This document shows, one piece after another, positions 11,435 through 19,891 of a stretch of 64,000 nucleotides of DNA; position 1 is the stretch's first letter, and each line of letters begins with the position of its first letter. A program made the translations under genes and the position numbers. The notes beneath the pieces were generated by a model. The model made no database searches. It saw nothing but the letters and a program-made list of their open reading frames with translations, and had not been told where the DNA came from. The stretch spans positions 310,001-374,000 of the forward strand of contig NZ_AYTO01000034.1 of assembly GCF_000507145.1 (NCBI RefSeq), given 5' to 3'. The stretch comes from Bacillus tequilensis KCTC 13622. GTDB taxonomy: Bacteria > Bacillota > Bacilli > Bacillales > Bacillaceae.

Positions 11435-12565
11435 ATGATGGCGTTTATTACGGTGAAACCTGAGATCAAGCACAATTTAGCCAAAGTGGCGAGAGAGCTG
11501 GAGATAGACGAGGAATTGCTTAACATTGCAAATCGCTTTGCACAGAAAGATCAATTGTATTGTCCTGGTTACATTATAGAAGAGCAGAACGACAAGGAGC
11601 TGCAAACCATTGAGGACATAAAGAGCTTTTTGCAGCCTTGGCAGCTGGACCTTTCTGATAGCTGGGTGAAGCAAGAAAAAATCTATGATCATTCAGCTGT
11701 TGAAAAGGAGATAAAAAAGATCATTGATGTGTTTCCGTTTGTTTCATGCCGGGAAATCGGCCGTTCTGTACTCGGCAGGCCAATCTGGGAGCTGAAGACT
11801 GGCGGGGAGCATGCCGCAAAAAAGGTCCATATGAACGCCTCATTTCATGCGAATGAGTGGATTACAACGTCCGTTCTGCTGAAATGGTTTAAGGAATACT
11901 GTATGTCATTATGCTGCGGCTCTTCTTTTTTCGGCTTTTCTCCCATGAAGCTGTTCAGCAGCACTTCCTTGTCTCTTGTGCCTCTTGTTAATCCGGATGG
12001 CGTTGATCTTGTCTTAAACGGAGCAGAAAGTATGGGGGCCAGGAAGGATGAGCTCGAAAGGCTAAATGGCCATCGTCCGAATTATAATGAATGGAAGGCG
12101 AATATAAACGGGGTCGATTTAAATAAACAATTTCCGTCGCTATGGGAAATTGAAAAATACCGCAAACCGACAGAGCCGAGCTACCGTGATTTTCCGGGAA
12201 TTTCTCCGCTTACGGAGCCGGAATCCATTGCGATGTACCGGCTGATAATGGAGAATCCGCCTGACAGACTGCTGGCTCTCCATACTCAGGGAGAAGAAAT
12301 TTATTGGGGCTATAAAGGACTTGAGCCTGAAGAATCTGCTGCTGTCATAGAGGATTTTGAGAAGGTAAGCGGGAACATTTATAAAGGAATAAGGGATATA
12401 GACAGCTATGCTGGATTTCGCGATTGGTTTATTCACCATTATTTTAAAGAAGGGTATACGGTGGAACTTGGAAAGGGGCAAAATCCTTTGCCGTTTCAGC
12501 AGTTTTCACATATTTATAACGCGACAAACGGCATTTTGTGGAGAGCGTTATTTTTTCATGAGTAA
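11435..12565 (+). CDS. yqgT: M14-family zinc peptidase, gamma-D-glutamyl-diamino acid endopeptidase-like
   Basis: 376 residues; two adjacent ATG codons follow AAAAAGGGGGATA, the first is used here. Residues about 5-50 look like one degenerate LysM-type repeat. The peptidase core follows: zinc ligands His138 and Glu141 (HANEW), later His283 (ALHTQGEE), and catalytic Glu344 (VELGKG). This set matches M14 carboxypeptidases of the endopeptidase I/MpaA type, which cut the gamma-D-Glu-diaminopimelate bond of muropeptides. No signal peptide is visible, so it likely acts in the cytosol or forespore on recycled or spore peptidoglycan; substrate is inferred from the family. Confidence 0.88.
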   Translation: MMAFITVKPEIKHNLAKVARELEIDEELLNIANRFAQKDQLYCPGYIIEEQNDKELQTIEDIKSFLQPWQLDLSDSWVKQEKIYDHSAVEKEIKKIIDVFPFVSCREIGRSVLGRPIWELKTGGEHAAKKVHMNASFHANEWITTSVLLKWFKEYCMSLCCGSSFFGFSPMKLFSSTSLSLVPLVNPDGVDLVLNGAESMGARKDELERLNGHRPNYNEWKANINGVDLNKQFPSLWEIEKYRKPTEPSYRDFPGISPLTEPESIAMYRLIMENPPDRLLALHTQGEEIYWGYKGLEPEESAAVIEDFEKVSGNIYKGIRDIDSYAGFRDWFIHHYFKEGYTVELGKGQNPLPFQQFSHIYNATNGILWRALFFHE

Positions 12566-12632
12566 CTGAAACTTTTTCTTTTTTCTGCCGAAGTAAATAT
12601 GAGACAATAAAAGATGATCGGGGGGAAGGCTG

Positions 12633-13685
12633 ATGAGATCAGTTTGTTTCATTCTGCTGTCAGCGTTGCTGTTTAGTTTGTCGGCATGCGAACCATCTCA
12701 TCAGCAGCAACAAGCATCAGCGGCAAAAGATGAGGAAAAAGATATCATACCGCTTTCCGCGGAAAAAGCGGACGGAGCGGAAGGATGGCTTAATGACAGC
12801 ACCATTTTATATACCGCGTCTGATCCAACGAAAACGGAGCTTTATACGTACCGCATCTTTACCGGGAAAGCGAAAAAGCTCTATCAAACAAATGGCCAGA
12901 TCGTTGATGTTCAAATCAATCCAAGGAAGCAGATGATTCTGCTGCAAATCACACACAGCCATAAGACTGCAGTGGTTTTGCTTAATGCAAAGGGAGAGCT
13001 GCTCTACCAAAAAGATTATGAAACGTATGAGCTGGAGGCTGCTTGGAATCAATATGACCCTTATCAAATGATGGTTACGGTATTCTCTGAAAACTGGGAC
13101 TTCCATACATATCAGGTGAATGCTAAAAAAGACGAGTCTAACCTAAGTCCGGTACAGGTTCCGTTTATTCATTGGACATCGAAAAACACATTTGATTATG
13201 TAAAAGAGGGAAGAGATGACAAGTCAGGCTCTTTATATACGTTTGATACAGAAACGAAAACGGAACAGAAGCTTGAGGATGACGTTCTTTTCTTGGATTC
13301 TTTCCATCAAATGAGTTTTACTGTCAAATCAGATTCCGAAGAAAAAGGGATGTATCAGTTTAAAACACCGCAAACAAAATATCCAGTTACAGTGGAATGG
13401 CCGCTCCAAACGAAATATACTAGTTTGGCTCCGATGGAGTATGACTATGATGAAGGAGAAGGCCTGTTTTATACGTTTAAGGAAAGCGGCGATGCGTATA
13501 AGCTCGCAGCTGTCAATGTGGCAACGGGGAAGGCTAAAGATCTTTTCTCTTTGCCGGAAATGGAGCCGATTCAAATATCTCCGAACGGGAAATATGCATT
13601 ATACGGCTTTCATTTTGAGCAGATTATGTTATTGAAATCACATGAAACGAAGCAACTCATCATTGATCACAAGGAGATGGAATAA
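12633..13685 (+). CDS. yqgU: Putative lipoprotein YqgU
   Basis: 350 residues with a classical lipoprotein signal: basic start, hydrophobic core and lipobox LSAC (Cys19). The mature part is beta-rich with repeated Tyr/Thr/Lys motifs (ILYTASDPTKTELYTY, GQIVDVQINPRKQ, QISPNGKYALYGF) suggestive of a TolB/WD40-like beta-propeller. Membrane-anchored on the outer face. Function unknown. GGGG ribosome site 8 bases before ATG; yqgV follows two bases after its stop, so they share an mRNA. Confidence 0.87.
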   Translation: MRSVCFILLSALLFSLSACEPSHQQQQASAAKDEEKDIIPLSAEKADGAEGWLNDSTILYTASDPTKTELYTYRIFTGKAKKLYQTNGQIVDVQINPRKQMILLQITHSHKTAVVLLNAKGELLYQKDYETYELEAAWNQYDPYQMMVTVFSENWDFHTYQVNAKKDESNLSPVQVPFIHWTSKNTFDYVKEGRDDKSGSLYTFDTETKTEQKLEDDVLFLDSFHQMSFTVKSDSEEKGMYQFKTPQTKYPVTVEWPLQTKYTSLAPMEYDYDEGEGLFYTFKESGDAYKLAAVNVATGKAKDLFSLPEMEPIQISPNGKYALYGFHFEQIMLLKSHETKQLIIDHKEME

Positions 13686-13687
13686 CG

Positions 13688-14002
13688 ATGGCTATCGCAG
13701 ATGTAACCATTATCCCAATCGGTACGGAAACACCTAGTGTCAGTGCTTATGTGGCCGATGTGCAAAAGATTTTAGAAGGGTATAAAGCTGAAGGGAAAAT
13801 CAAATATCAGCTGACACCTATGAATACGCTGATCGAGGGAGAACTGAGTGACCTTTTCACAGTCATTCAGGCTATTCACGAAGCGCCGTTTCAACAAGGG
13901 CTGCACAGAGTGGCAACTAACATCCGCATCGATGACAGGCGTGACAAAAAAACAACGCTTAAAAGCAAAATAGAAAGTGTCAATAAACATTTACAGCAAT
14001 AA
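13688..14002 (+). CDS. yqgV: Thiamine-binding-like protein YqgV (MTH1187/YkoF fold)
   Basis: 104 residues, small alpha/beta protein with the opening DVTIIPIGTETPSVSAYVAD characteristic of the MTH1187/UPF0045 family, and a repeated ferredoxin-like layout (MNTLIEGELSDLFTVIQAIH). Members bind thiamine or hydroxymethylpyrimidine-type ligands. No catalytic residues. Located right after lipoprotein yqgU; the convergent palindromic terminator follows at once. Ligand is inferred from the family, not seen. Confidence 0.88.
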   Translation: MAIADVTIIPIGTETPSVSAYVADVQKILEGYKAEGKIKYQLTPMNTLIEGELSDLFTVIQAIHEAPFQQGLHRVATNIRIDDRRDKKTTLKSKIESVNKHLQQ

Positions 14003-14005
14003 AAT

Positions 14006-14033
14006 AAACCTGTATCCGATCGGATACAGGTTT
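14006..14033. terminator. Palindromic terminator between yqgV and yqgW
   Basis: A perfect inverted repeat (AACCTGTATCCGA / TCGGATACAGGTT) with short A and T tracts. It separates convergent yqgV and yqgW and can act on both; its right edge touches the yqgW stop codon. Confidence 0.85.
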
Positions 14034-14206
14034 TAATGTGCGGTTGGATAGCCGCTGTTTATCACCGTCATCACGGTAAACCAGCCAAAGACAAATAAAG
14101 TGGCTCCGGCCAATAAAAATCCAAGTATATTTCTATTCTTCACAGAACGCAAGACTCCCCATAAAGCGAAAAGAGCGACAAGGCCGAAAATCACGACAAG
14201 TAACAT
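14033..14206 (-). CDS. yqgW: Small two-helix membrane protein YqgW
   Basis: 57 residues, below usual length cut-offs. Start ATG is preceded on the minus strand by AAAGGGGGCTGCGTA, a good ribosome site. Two hydrophobic helices (about residues 1-18 and 29-48) are separated by a short basic loop (RSVKNRN). Cytoplasmic membrane; function unknown. Lies opposite to its neighbours, ending against the yqgV terminator. Confidence 0.84.
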   Translation of the reverse strand: MLLVVIFGLVALFALWGVLRSVKNRNILGFLLAGATLFVFGWFTVMTVINSGYPTAH

Positions 14207-14363
14207 TACGCAGCCCCCTTTTACATTGAAAAACCTGCAATTCTTTCCAGTTTTATTCTACCTGTTTTTTATAGGTTTGTCGATAGCGTTTTCATTGCGA
14301 TTGATTGAATCTTTTTTCAAAAACCTTCATAATAGGAGGATAAAAAAGAAAAAGGTGATAAAA

Positions 14364-14999
14364 GTGAAATGGAGACGAATGCCGGTAGGGCCGATTCAAG
14401 CGAACGCATATTTTCTCATCAGTGATGATCAATGCCTGATTTTTGATCCGGGCGGTGAAGGAAATAAAATCAATCAATACATAAAAGAAAAAGGGCTGAC
14501 GCCTTTAGCCATTTTACTTACACATGCCCATTTTGACCATATTGGGGCATTAGACGAAGTGAGAGAAAAATGGAATATCCCTGTTTACCTGCATCAGAAT
14601 GAAAAGAATTGGCTTACGGACGCCTCTTTAAACGGCTCCGGCATGCTGCGGGGGATAGAAGTCACAGCTAAGCCCGCAGACCATCTGATTGAAGGAGACG
14701 GTGAACTGAATATCGGGCCGTTTCATTTGAAAACATTATTTACGCCGGGACATTCGCCAGGCAGTGTTTCTTACTATGTGAAGGATGCAGACTTGGTGAT
14801 CTCTGGAGATGTCCTGTTTCAAGGCGGCATAGGGCGTACAGATTTAATAGGCGGTGATCAAGAGACGCTGCTGACGTCCATTCATGAAAAACTGCTTACG
14901 CTGCCGGAGGACACGCTGGTGTTAAGCGGTCATGGCCCTGAAACAGACGTGCGGACAGAGCAGGATCAAAATCCGTTTTTAAATGGGTTTTCACTGTAA
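14364..14999 (+). CDS. yqgX: Metallo-beta-lactamase-fold hydrolase (glyoxalase II-like) YqgX
   Basis: 211 residues from a GTG at 14364 behind AAGGTGATAAA; the longer open frame starting at 14100 runs through an intergenic region and lacks a ribosome site. The HxHxDH dinuclear metal motif (THAHFDHIGALD), downstream His in TPGHSPGS, Asp in SGDVLFQGGIGRTD and final His in SGHGPET are all in place. This is the small glyoxalase II-type hydrolase; in bacilli it is implicated in methylglyoxal/bacillithiol thioester detoxification. Cytosolic. It ends directly at a strong bidirectional terminator shared with yqgY. Confidence 0.92.
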   Translation: MKWRRMPVGPIQANAYFLISDDQCLIFDPGGEGNKINQYIKEKGLTPLAILLTHAHFDHIGALDEVREKWNIPVYLHQNEKNWLTDASLNGSGMLRGIEVTAKPADHLIEGDGELNIGPFHLKTLFTPGHSPGSVSYYVKDADLVISGDVLFQGGIGRTDLIGGDQETLLTSIHEKLLTLPEDTLVLSGHGPETDVRTEQDQNPFLNGFSL

Positions 15000-15035
15000 A
15001 AAAAGAGACAAACCGATAAGGTTTGTCTCTTTTTG
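14999..15035. terminator. Bidirectional terminator between yqgX and yqgY
   Basis: Perfect stem of AAAAGAGACAAACC and GGTTTGTCTCTTTT around a 5-base loop, with A and T tracts on either side. Confidence 0.94.
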
Positions 15036-15038
15036 CAT

Positions 15039-15284
15039 TTAATGCCCTCCGCCGCCGGGCACCATAATAAAAATCGAGTAATATGTAAAGCCGGCGAAGA
15101 AGATCGTTAAATAGGCGCCAAAAATATAAATATACATGCGTTCAGTTAAGTTCAAATACGATAGGAATACAAATAAGATCGTCTGACCAAAAAATAAAAG
15201 GGAAGCATCTTTCATATCACCCAAATAAAACATGACTGCAAAAATTCCTGTCCAAAATCCTAACACCCGGAACATGCGATTCAT
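15039..15284 (-). CDS. yqgY: Small membrane protein YqgY (DUF2626-type)
   Basis: 81 residues from the ATG at 15284, chosen for the GGGAGGGGATAAAA just upstream; the frame extends further but without a ribosome site. Three hydrophobic segments (about residues 6-22, 27-44 and 50-72) and a Gly-rich end (PGGGGH). Integral membrane protein of unknown function, conserved in Bacillus. It stands alone between two convergent or divergent neighbours. Confidence 0.86.
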   Translation of the reverse strand: MNRMFRVLGFWTGIFAVMFYLGDMKDASLLFFGQTILFVFLSYLNLTERMYIYIFGAYLTIFFAGFTYYSIFIMVPGGGGH

Positions 15285-15436
15285 TTTTATCCCCTCCCGA
15301 GAGTCCCTCTGATGTTTATTATAATAGATCGCATCTAAAAATGTAAACATTTTCATTACTTATATACAAATGGAATTTATATTTCTATTATATGAATGAT
15401 TTTTTTAAAATAACTCAAAAAAACTTTTCCTAAATG

Positions 15437-15462
15437 GTTTAAATGAAAAATGATCCGGGTAG
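15437..15462 (+). promoter_or_regulatory. Sigma-B-type promoter of mgsR
   Basis: GTTTAA at 15437-15442 and GGGTAG at 15457-15462, 14 bp apart, against the sigma-B consensus GTTTAA-N13-15-GGGTAT. Position 43 bases ahead of the mgsR start. Matches the known sigma-B control of this regulator. Confidence 0.85.
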
Positions 15463-15504
15463 TTATTCTACAAAGAGATGGTTAACTGAGGAGGAAAAAA
15501 ACGA

Positions 15505-15882
15505 ATGGAACAAATCATTTTTTACTCATATCCAAGCTGTACGTCATGCCGGAAAACAAAACATTGGCTAAAGGCGCATCAAATTGAATTTAATGAACGG
15601 CACTTATTCAGAGAAACTCCCACTGTAGAAGAATTAAAGTACATTTTATCGTTAACGACAGAGGGAATCGATGAAATTTTAGCAACAAGAAGCCAGACAT
15701 TCAAAAATTTGAACTTAAACATTGAAGAGATGACGGTAAATGAGGTGCTGGAACTTTTAGTTGATAAGCCGAAGCTTTTGAGACGGCCGATTCTTGTGGA
15801 CAACAAAAAACTGGTGATTGGTTATAATCCGGGAGAACTGTTGAAATTATCAAAAAAGAAAACGGTTCATCAATCTGCATGA
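15505..15882 (+). CDS. mgsR: Spx-family stress regulator MgsR
   Basis: 125 residues, ArsC/Spx fold. The redox switch CxxC (Cys12-Thr-Ser-Cys15) follows the first beta strand (IIFYSYPSCTSCRK), and the C-terminal half contains the family RRPILVDNKKLVIGYN signature. Spx proteins bind the RNA polymerase alpha C-terminal domain. In B. subtilis MgsR (YqgZ) controls a sub-regulon of general stress genes downstream of sigma-B, and the promoter seen here fits that. Behind GAGGAGGAAAAAAACGA. Followed by a bidirectional terminator and then a tRNA on the other strand. Confidence 0.94.
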   Translation: MEQIIFYSYPSCTSCRKTKHWLKAHQIEFNERHLFRETPTVEELKYILSLTTEGIDEILATRSQTFKNLNLNIEEMTVNEVLELLVDKPKLLRRPILVDNKKLVIGYNPGELLKLSKKKTVHQSA

Positions 15883-15884
15883 TG

Positions 15885-15935
15885 AAAAACCGAAGATCCG
15901 CTGATTTAGACGAATCAGCTTATCTTCGGTTTTTC
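15885..15935. terminator. Bidirectional terminator between mgsR and tRNA-Gln
   Basis: Long hairpin: AAAAACCGAAGAT and ATCTTCGGTTTTT flank an inner GCTGATT/AATCAGC stem. Poly-A and poly-T arms allow use by mgsR from the left and by the tRNA gene from the right. Confidence 0.92.
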
Positions 15936-15948
15936 ACCTGTTCAGAAA

Positions 15949-16019
15949 CTGGGCTAGCTGGATTCGAACCAACGATCACGGAGTCAAAGTCCATTGCCTT
16001 ACCGCTTGGCTATAGCCCA
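15949..16019 (-). tRNA. tRNA-Gln (UUG anticodon)
   Basis: 71-nt cloverleaf on the minus strand. The 7-bp acceptor stem TGGGCTA/TAGCCCA, T-arm GGTTCGAATCC and an anticodon loop CTTTGAC with UUG reading CAA/CAG codons are all visible. The 3' CCA is not encoded. It stands alone, outside the rRNA-linked tRNA clusters, and is followed by the hairpin it shares with mgsR. I believe this is one of the solitary B. subtilis tRNA-Gln genes, but the exact name is not certain. Confidence 0.96.
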
Positions 16020-16105
16020 ATGATGTAAACATAGTATGTGCTGAGGCAGACGCGTTATACACATATGAAAATATATTTTCAAAAGACAGGAGGGAGCTCA
16101 TTAAG

Positions 16106-16945
16106 ATGATGGCTCTTGATCAGCATATAACAGAGCATAAAGAAGATATTATAAAACAATGGCTGGAAGCTTGCACGGCAAAAGGAAGCCGGCTGCATTC
16201 CGCTAAAGATCAGCAAAAATTAGAAAAAAAGTTAAAAGACCAGCATGAAGCATTAGTGACCATCGTGGCGAAATCCCTTAGAAAGGCAGAAGGCGTAAAG
16301 GATGAGCTCAATCGATGGTCTCTTCAATGCGCCAGAGACCGTGCCGTTCATGAAGTGACTGTAACAGAAAGTGTCGGTCAGTTTAACGCGTTCAGGCAGA
16401 TCATGTTTGAATGGATTTTGAAATTCAGCGAAGCGTCTTCTCAGGAGAACAGCATTCGGAATATGTATGAGTGGAGCAGGATGTTGAACCAAACCATTGA
16501 TGAGATCATCGAAGTGTTTACTGAAGAGTATCACCAGGTCACCATGATCCAATTAAACGCGCAAAAAGAAATGATTAATGAATTGAGTGCGCCGATTATT
16601 CCGATAACTGAGGGGGTAGGGATCCTTCCGCTTGTCGGTGAAATTGATACGTACAGAGCGAGAACGATTTTGGAATCGGTGCTGCAACAATGTTCGGCGT
16701 TAAAGCTCTCGTATTTGTTTTTAGATATTTCAGGCGTACCCATCGTCGATACAATGGTGGCCTATCAAATTTTTAAAGTGATTGACAGCACCAAACTGCT
16801 TGGCATTGAGACGATTATTTCAGGAATCAGGCCGGAAATTGCCCAAACTGTGGTGAAGCTTGGTCTGGATTTTTCGAATGTGAAAACCGAGCAAAGTCTC
16901 GCTAAAGCCTTGGCCAATAAAGGATTTAAGATAGAAGAGCGTTGA
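16106..16945 (+). CDS. rsbRD: Stressosome protein RsbRD (YqhA)
   Basis: 279 residues (278 if the second ATG is used), behind AGGAGGGAGCTC. An N-terminal non-haem globin-like helical domain (about 1-140) leads into a C-terminal STAS domain (about 160-275) with PLVGEIDTYRA and LDISGVPIVDT, the latter holding the Thr phosphorylated in RsbR paralogues by RsbT. The protein is one of the co-antagonists that, with RsbS and RsbT, form the 1.8-MDa stressosome controlling sigma-B. Its location next to the sigma-B-dependent mgsR is notable. Monocistronic, ending at a terminator shared with yqhB. Confidence 0.93.
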   Translation: MMALDQHITEHKEDIIKQWLEACTAKGSRLHSAKDQQKLEKKLKDQHEALVTIVAKSLRKAEGVKDELNRWSLQCARDRAVHEVTVTESVGQFNAFRQIMFEWILKFSEASSQENSIRNMYEWSRMLNQTIDEIIEVFTEEYHQVTMIQLNAQKEMINELSAPIIPITEGVGILPLVGEIDTYRARTILESVLQQCSALKLSYLFLDISGVPIVDTMVAYQIFKVIDSTKLLGIETIISGIRPEIAQTVVKLGLDFSNVKTEQSLAKALANKGFKIEER

Positions 16946-16969
16946 TGGCGTTCATTTATCTTGTAATAA

Positions 16970-17008
16970 AGAAGCTGAACAGCCACCTTCAGGCTATTCA
17001 GCTTTTTT
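16970..17008. terminator. Bidirectional terminator between rsbRD and yqhB
   Basis: AAGCTGAACAGCC and GGCTATTCAGCTT around a 7-base loop, with a T6 run. The last codons of yqhB are inside this hairpin. Confidence 0.85.
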
Positions 17009-18322
17009 AACTTCTATAAATGAAATGTGGTGGCTGTCGATATCTTTTACCTTAAAAGAGTAGCCGTCATAGTCAATGATACTTTCAGGCTCGGCGTCTA
17101 TGTTTTGTGTCAGAAACCAGCCGCCCAAGGTATCCACTTCTGTATCTGATAAATCTGTTCCAAGCAGGTTGTTTACATCGCTGATTAATAATTTTGCGTT
17201 TAATAAGTAGTGATCCTTTCCAAGCTCGCGAATAGGAGGCACTTCATCCGCATCAAATTCATCGCGGATTTCTCCAACAATTTCTTCGATAATATCCTCG
17301 ACAGTGACCAAACCGGAAGTCCCGCCATATTCATCAATGAGGATGGCCATATGAGTGCGTTCCTTTTGCATTTTCACCAGTAATTTATAAACAGGAATCG
17401 TCTCAATCACGTGGATAACAGGTTGAATGAAAGGTTCGATTTGCTGTTTTTTGAGTGAAAAATCTTTCGTCAGCATGGAAAACAGCACTTCTTTCATATT
17501 GATTACACCGATGACGTTATCTTTATCCTCTTTAACGACTGGGTACCGTGTATATTTTGTTTGCTTCACTGTTTCCTTCAGATGAGGAATGGAATCTTCA
17601 TCAAGTGACAAACTGACCATCTCATTTCGCGGCACCATGATTTCCTTTGCCATCCGTTTGTCAAACGTGAAGATATTATTCATATATTTCAATTCACTTT
17701 TTCTGATTTCACCGCTTTTATAGCTTTCAGCCAAAAGAACCCGCAGCTCTTCCTCCGTATACGCCAGTTCGTGCTCTGATGCAGGCTTCAGTCCAAACGC
17801 CCCTGTTATCAACCGGGCAGAGTGGTTCAGCAGCCAAATGAATGGAAACATGATCTTATAAAACCAAATAAGCGGTTTGGCGAATAGCAAGGTAATGCTT
17901 TCAGCTTTTTGAATGGCGAAGCTCTTTGGCGCCAGCTCTCCGATGACAACATTTAAATACGTCACCGCTAAAAAGGCGATGACAAGTGAAAGAAGATGAG
18001 TAAGCGACTCATTTAACCCTGCTTTATGAAAAAGCGGCCGAAGCATGGTTTGCACAGTCGGTTCCCCAAGCCAGCCCAGTCCTAAAGCTGCGACTGTGAT
18101 GCCCAGCTGGCAAGCTGATAAATATTCATCAAGGTGAGTGATGACATGCTTTGCTGCTTTAGCGCCTTTCTTGCCTTTAGCAACAAGCTGATCAATTCTC
18201 GATCGCCGGACTTTTACGATCGAAAATTCTACGGCAACAAAAAATCCTGTTAACAAAATGAGAATAGCGACTGCTAGTAAATTGATAAATTCCAAAATAA
18301 CTGCCTTCTCCAAGGAAGGCAT
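16994..18322 (-). CDS. yqhB: DUF21/CBS/CorC-domain membrane protein YqhB
   Basis: 442 residues. Domain order: three or four transmembrane helices of a DUF21 (CNNM) domain (about 8-190), a pair of CBS domains (about 215-340, e.g. [20 protein letters not shown] and [14 protein letters not shown]), and a C-terminal CorC/HlyC domain (about 355-440). This is the hemolysin-C/TlyC-like family now mostly connected with magnesium or cation efflux (CNNM/MpfA-type). It is divergent from yqxL, another magnesium-type transporter gene, so the pair could be functionally linked. Confidence 0.92.
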   Translation of the reverse strand: MPSLEKAVILEFINLLAVAILILLTGFFVAVEFSIVKVRRSRIDQLVAKGKKGAKAAKHVITHLDEYLSACQLGITVAALGLGWLGEPTVQTMLRPLFHKAGLNESLTHLLSLVIAFLAVTYLNVVIGELAPKSFAIQKAESITLLFAKPLIWFYKIMFPFIWLLNHSARLITGAFGLKPASEHELAYTEEELRVLLAESYKSGEIRKSELKYMNNIFTFDKRMAKEIMVPRNEMVSLSLDEDSIPHLKETVKQTKYTRYPVVKEDKDNVIGVINMKEVLFSMLTKDFSLKKQQIEPFIQPVIHVIETIPVYKLLVKMQKERTHMAILIDEYGGTSGLVTVEDIIEEIVGEIRDEFDADEVPPIRELGKDHYLLNAKLLISDVNNLLGTDLSDTEVDTLGGWFLTQNIDAEPESIIDYDGYSFKVKDIDSHHISFIEVKKAE

Positions 18323-18464
18323 GCACCTCCCTTTTCCGATGTCTTTCTACATTCCATACCACCGCAAACTGCTCACAAAACATGTGTTAAAGAGGCTGAT
18401 TGGTTTAGTAATGCTTTTCTTGGGCAATTAAAGAATAAAGAACAAAAGTTTGGAGGAGCTTGTT

Positions 18465-19418
18465 ATGAAGGCACATACGGGAAAGGATTGGTTTTGGTAC
18501 CAAATGGGCCCGCAGGAAAGAAATAAGGCAAGAGATCTGATCCATTTTTCTCACTGGCCTCAATGTGAAAAGTGGTTTGAAAATAATCATCATATTAATT
18601 TTTTGCGAGTAGACACGACTGAAACGGATAATGAAGCGGTATTTGGCTCGATTGTATATGATCAGGGGCTTGGTGAGGAAAAAGACCATACCGTTTTTCA
18701 CTTTTATATTACCAGACAATATTTCTTTACCATTAACTTTGATTTTTCGATTTTGAAGGGGATCAAGGGAAAACAAGTTGTTCAGCAAATGGAAAGAGCC
18801 GACAATGCGATAGAGGGATTTTTGATTCTTCTCGGGGAGTTAATGAATGCGTACCTAATCGGTGTTGATGAATTTGAAGTAAAGCTGAGAAAGCTAAGAT
18901 GGCAAATCAAAGACGACAATAGCAAAAGCATTTTAAACCGCGTTCATCTTCTGCGCCATGAGCTGATGATCTGGAAAAACTTAATCCTAAGCGCTAAAAA
19001 AATTGAAATGGCGTTGAAAGAAACCTTTTTGCCGGAAAATGAAGAAAAAAAGGACTATCAGCGAACCCGCCTGAAAATCGACAGGGGATTTACATACATC
19101 AGTGAATTTGAAGGAGAGCTTAACAATCTGCTGCATTCAGAGGAAGTCATTACCTCTCACAGGGGAAATGAAATTGTAAAAGCACTGACCATTTTCACAA
19201 CGCTTTTTACGCCGATTACAGCACTGGGCGCTCTCTGGGGGATGAACTTTTCAGTGATGCCTGAGCTAAATTGGAAATACGGATATCTCTTTTCTCTCTT
19301 ATTGATTATCACGTCTACGGTTCTCATCTACCTATATTTGAAGAAGAAAGGCTGGACGGGAGATATGCTGCAGGAACGGAAGGAGAAAAAGAAATCTCGT
19401 AAAAGGCGGATACTGTAG
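18465..19418 (+). CDS. yqxL: CorA-family divalent cation transporter YqxL
   Basis: 317 residues from ATG 18465 behind TTGGAGGAGC (the same GAGGAG also yields a longer reading that I reject). A large N-terminal cytosolic domain is followed by a long helix, then two C-terminal transmembrane helices with the selectivity motif GMN (ALWGMNFSVMPEL, about residues 260-272). The family imports Mg2+, Co2+ or Ni2+ as pentamers. A basic tail (KEKKKSRKRR) ends the protein. Substrate not determined by sequence alone. Confidence 0.92.
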   Translation: MKAHTGKDWFWYQMGPQERNKARDLIHFSHWPQCEKWFENNHHINFLRVDTTETDNEAVFGSIVYDQGLGEEKDHTVFHFYITRQYFFTINFDFSILKGIKGKQVVQQMERADNAIEGFLILLGELMNAYLIGVDEFEVKLRKLRWQIKDDNSKSILNRVHLLRHELMIWKNLILSAKKIEMALKETFLPENEEKKDYQRTRLKIDRGFTYISEFEGELNNLLHSEEVITSHRGNEIVKALTIFTTLFTPITALGALWGMNFSVMPELNWKYGYLFSLLLIITSTVLIYLYLKKKGWTGDMLQERKEKKKSRKRRIL

Positions 19419-19483
19419 AGTATTTGATTTTTTGTGCAGTGAATAAAAAATAAATCGAACCCGGTAAAGGAGGAGTGGGTAGA

Positions 19484-19795
19484 ATGCTGTAAACCAACCG
19501 CTTCAACTGCAATATCGGTTCTATTCATGGGACACTTCAAAGGATTGTTTCTGACCGGGATACTGTGACGAGATGCTTAGCTGAAAATTAGATGAATGCA
19601 AAGCAAGTGACATCATGAGGGGTGATATCGTATCCATATTATGGAATAACACCCAAATCCGCGGTTTACCCGATTCTTGAAAACGAACGAATTGCAGGCA
19701 TTGTTGCATTAGGCGATCTTTCCGTTAAGAAAGATACTGATCAAAAAAACGGAGAAGCATTAAGCGAAATTTCAAATCAGCATAATAAAAGATGA
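19484..19795 (+). pseudogene. Degraded CBS-domain protein (YhcV-like) upstream of comGA
   Basis: A strong ribosome site (AAAGGAGGAG at 19466-19475) precedes an ATG that meets a stop after two codons. Downstream, fragments of one CBS-pair protein appear in order but in different frames and with internal stops: CNIGSIHGTLQRIVSDRDTV and the following TRCLAEN, then DECKASDIMRGDIVS, then QIRGLP, and last ILENERIAGIVALGDLSV up to GEALSEIS and a TGA at 19793. The layout matches a ~140-residue CBS protein such as YhcV, with at least two frameshifts and deletions of about 50 residues in total. It is therefore a pseudogene, yet still followed by a terminator. Confidence 0.8.
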
Positions 19796-19800
19796 AGTGA

Positions 19801-19832
19801 AGCAGGCGTGATGATGATCATGCCTGCTTTTT
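19801..19832 (+). terminator. Terminator left behind the CBS pseudogene
   Basis: AGCAGGCGTGAT pairs with ATCATGCCTGCT (one wobble) around a 4-base loop, followed by TTTT. Insulates comG from upstream transcription. Confidence 0.88.
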
Positions 19833-19891
19833 GGAGAAAATAATGAAATCAAGCAGGTCATGTAGCTAAAAACCATCTTTTCTTCCATCAG

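Noticed and set aside
14100-14363. 88-codon N-terminal extension of yqgX
   Set aside because: It runs antisense through yqgW and has no ribosome site; the GTG at 14364 behind AAGGTGATAAA gives the normal enzyme length.
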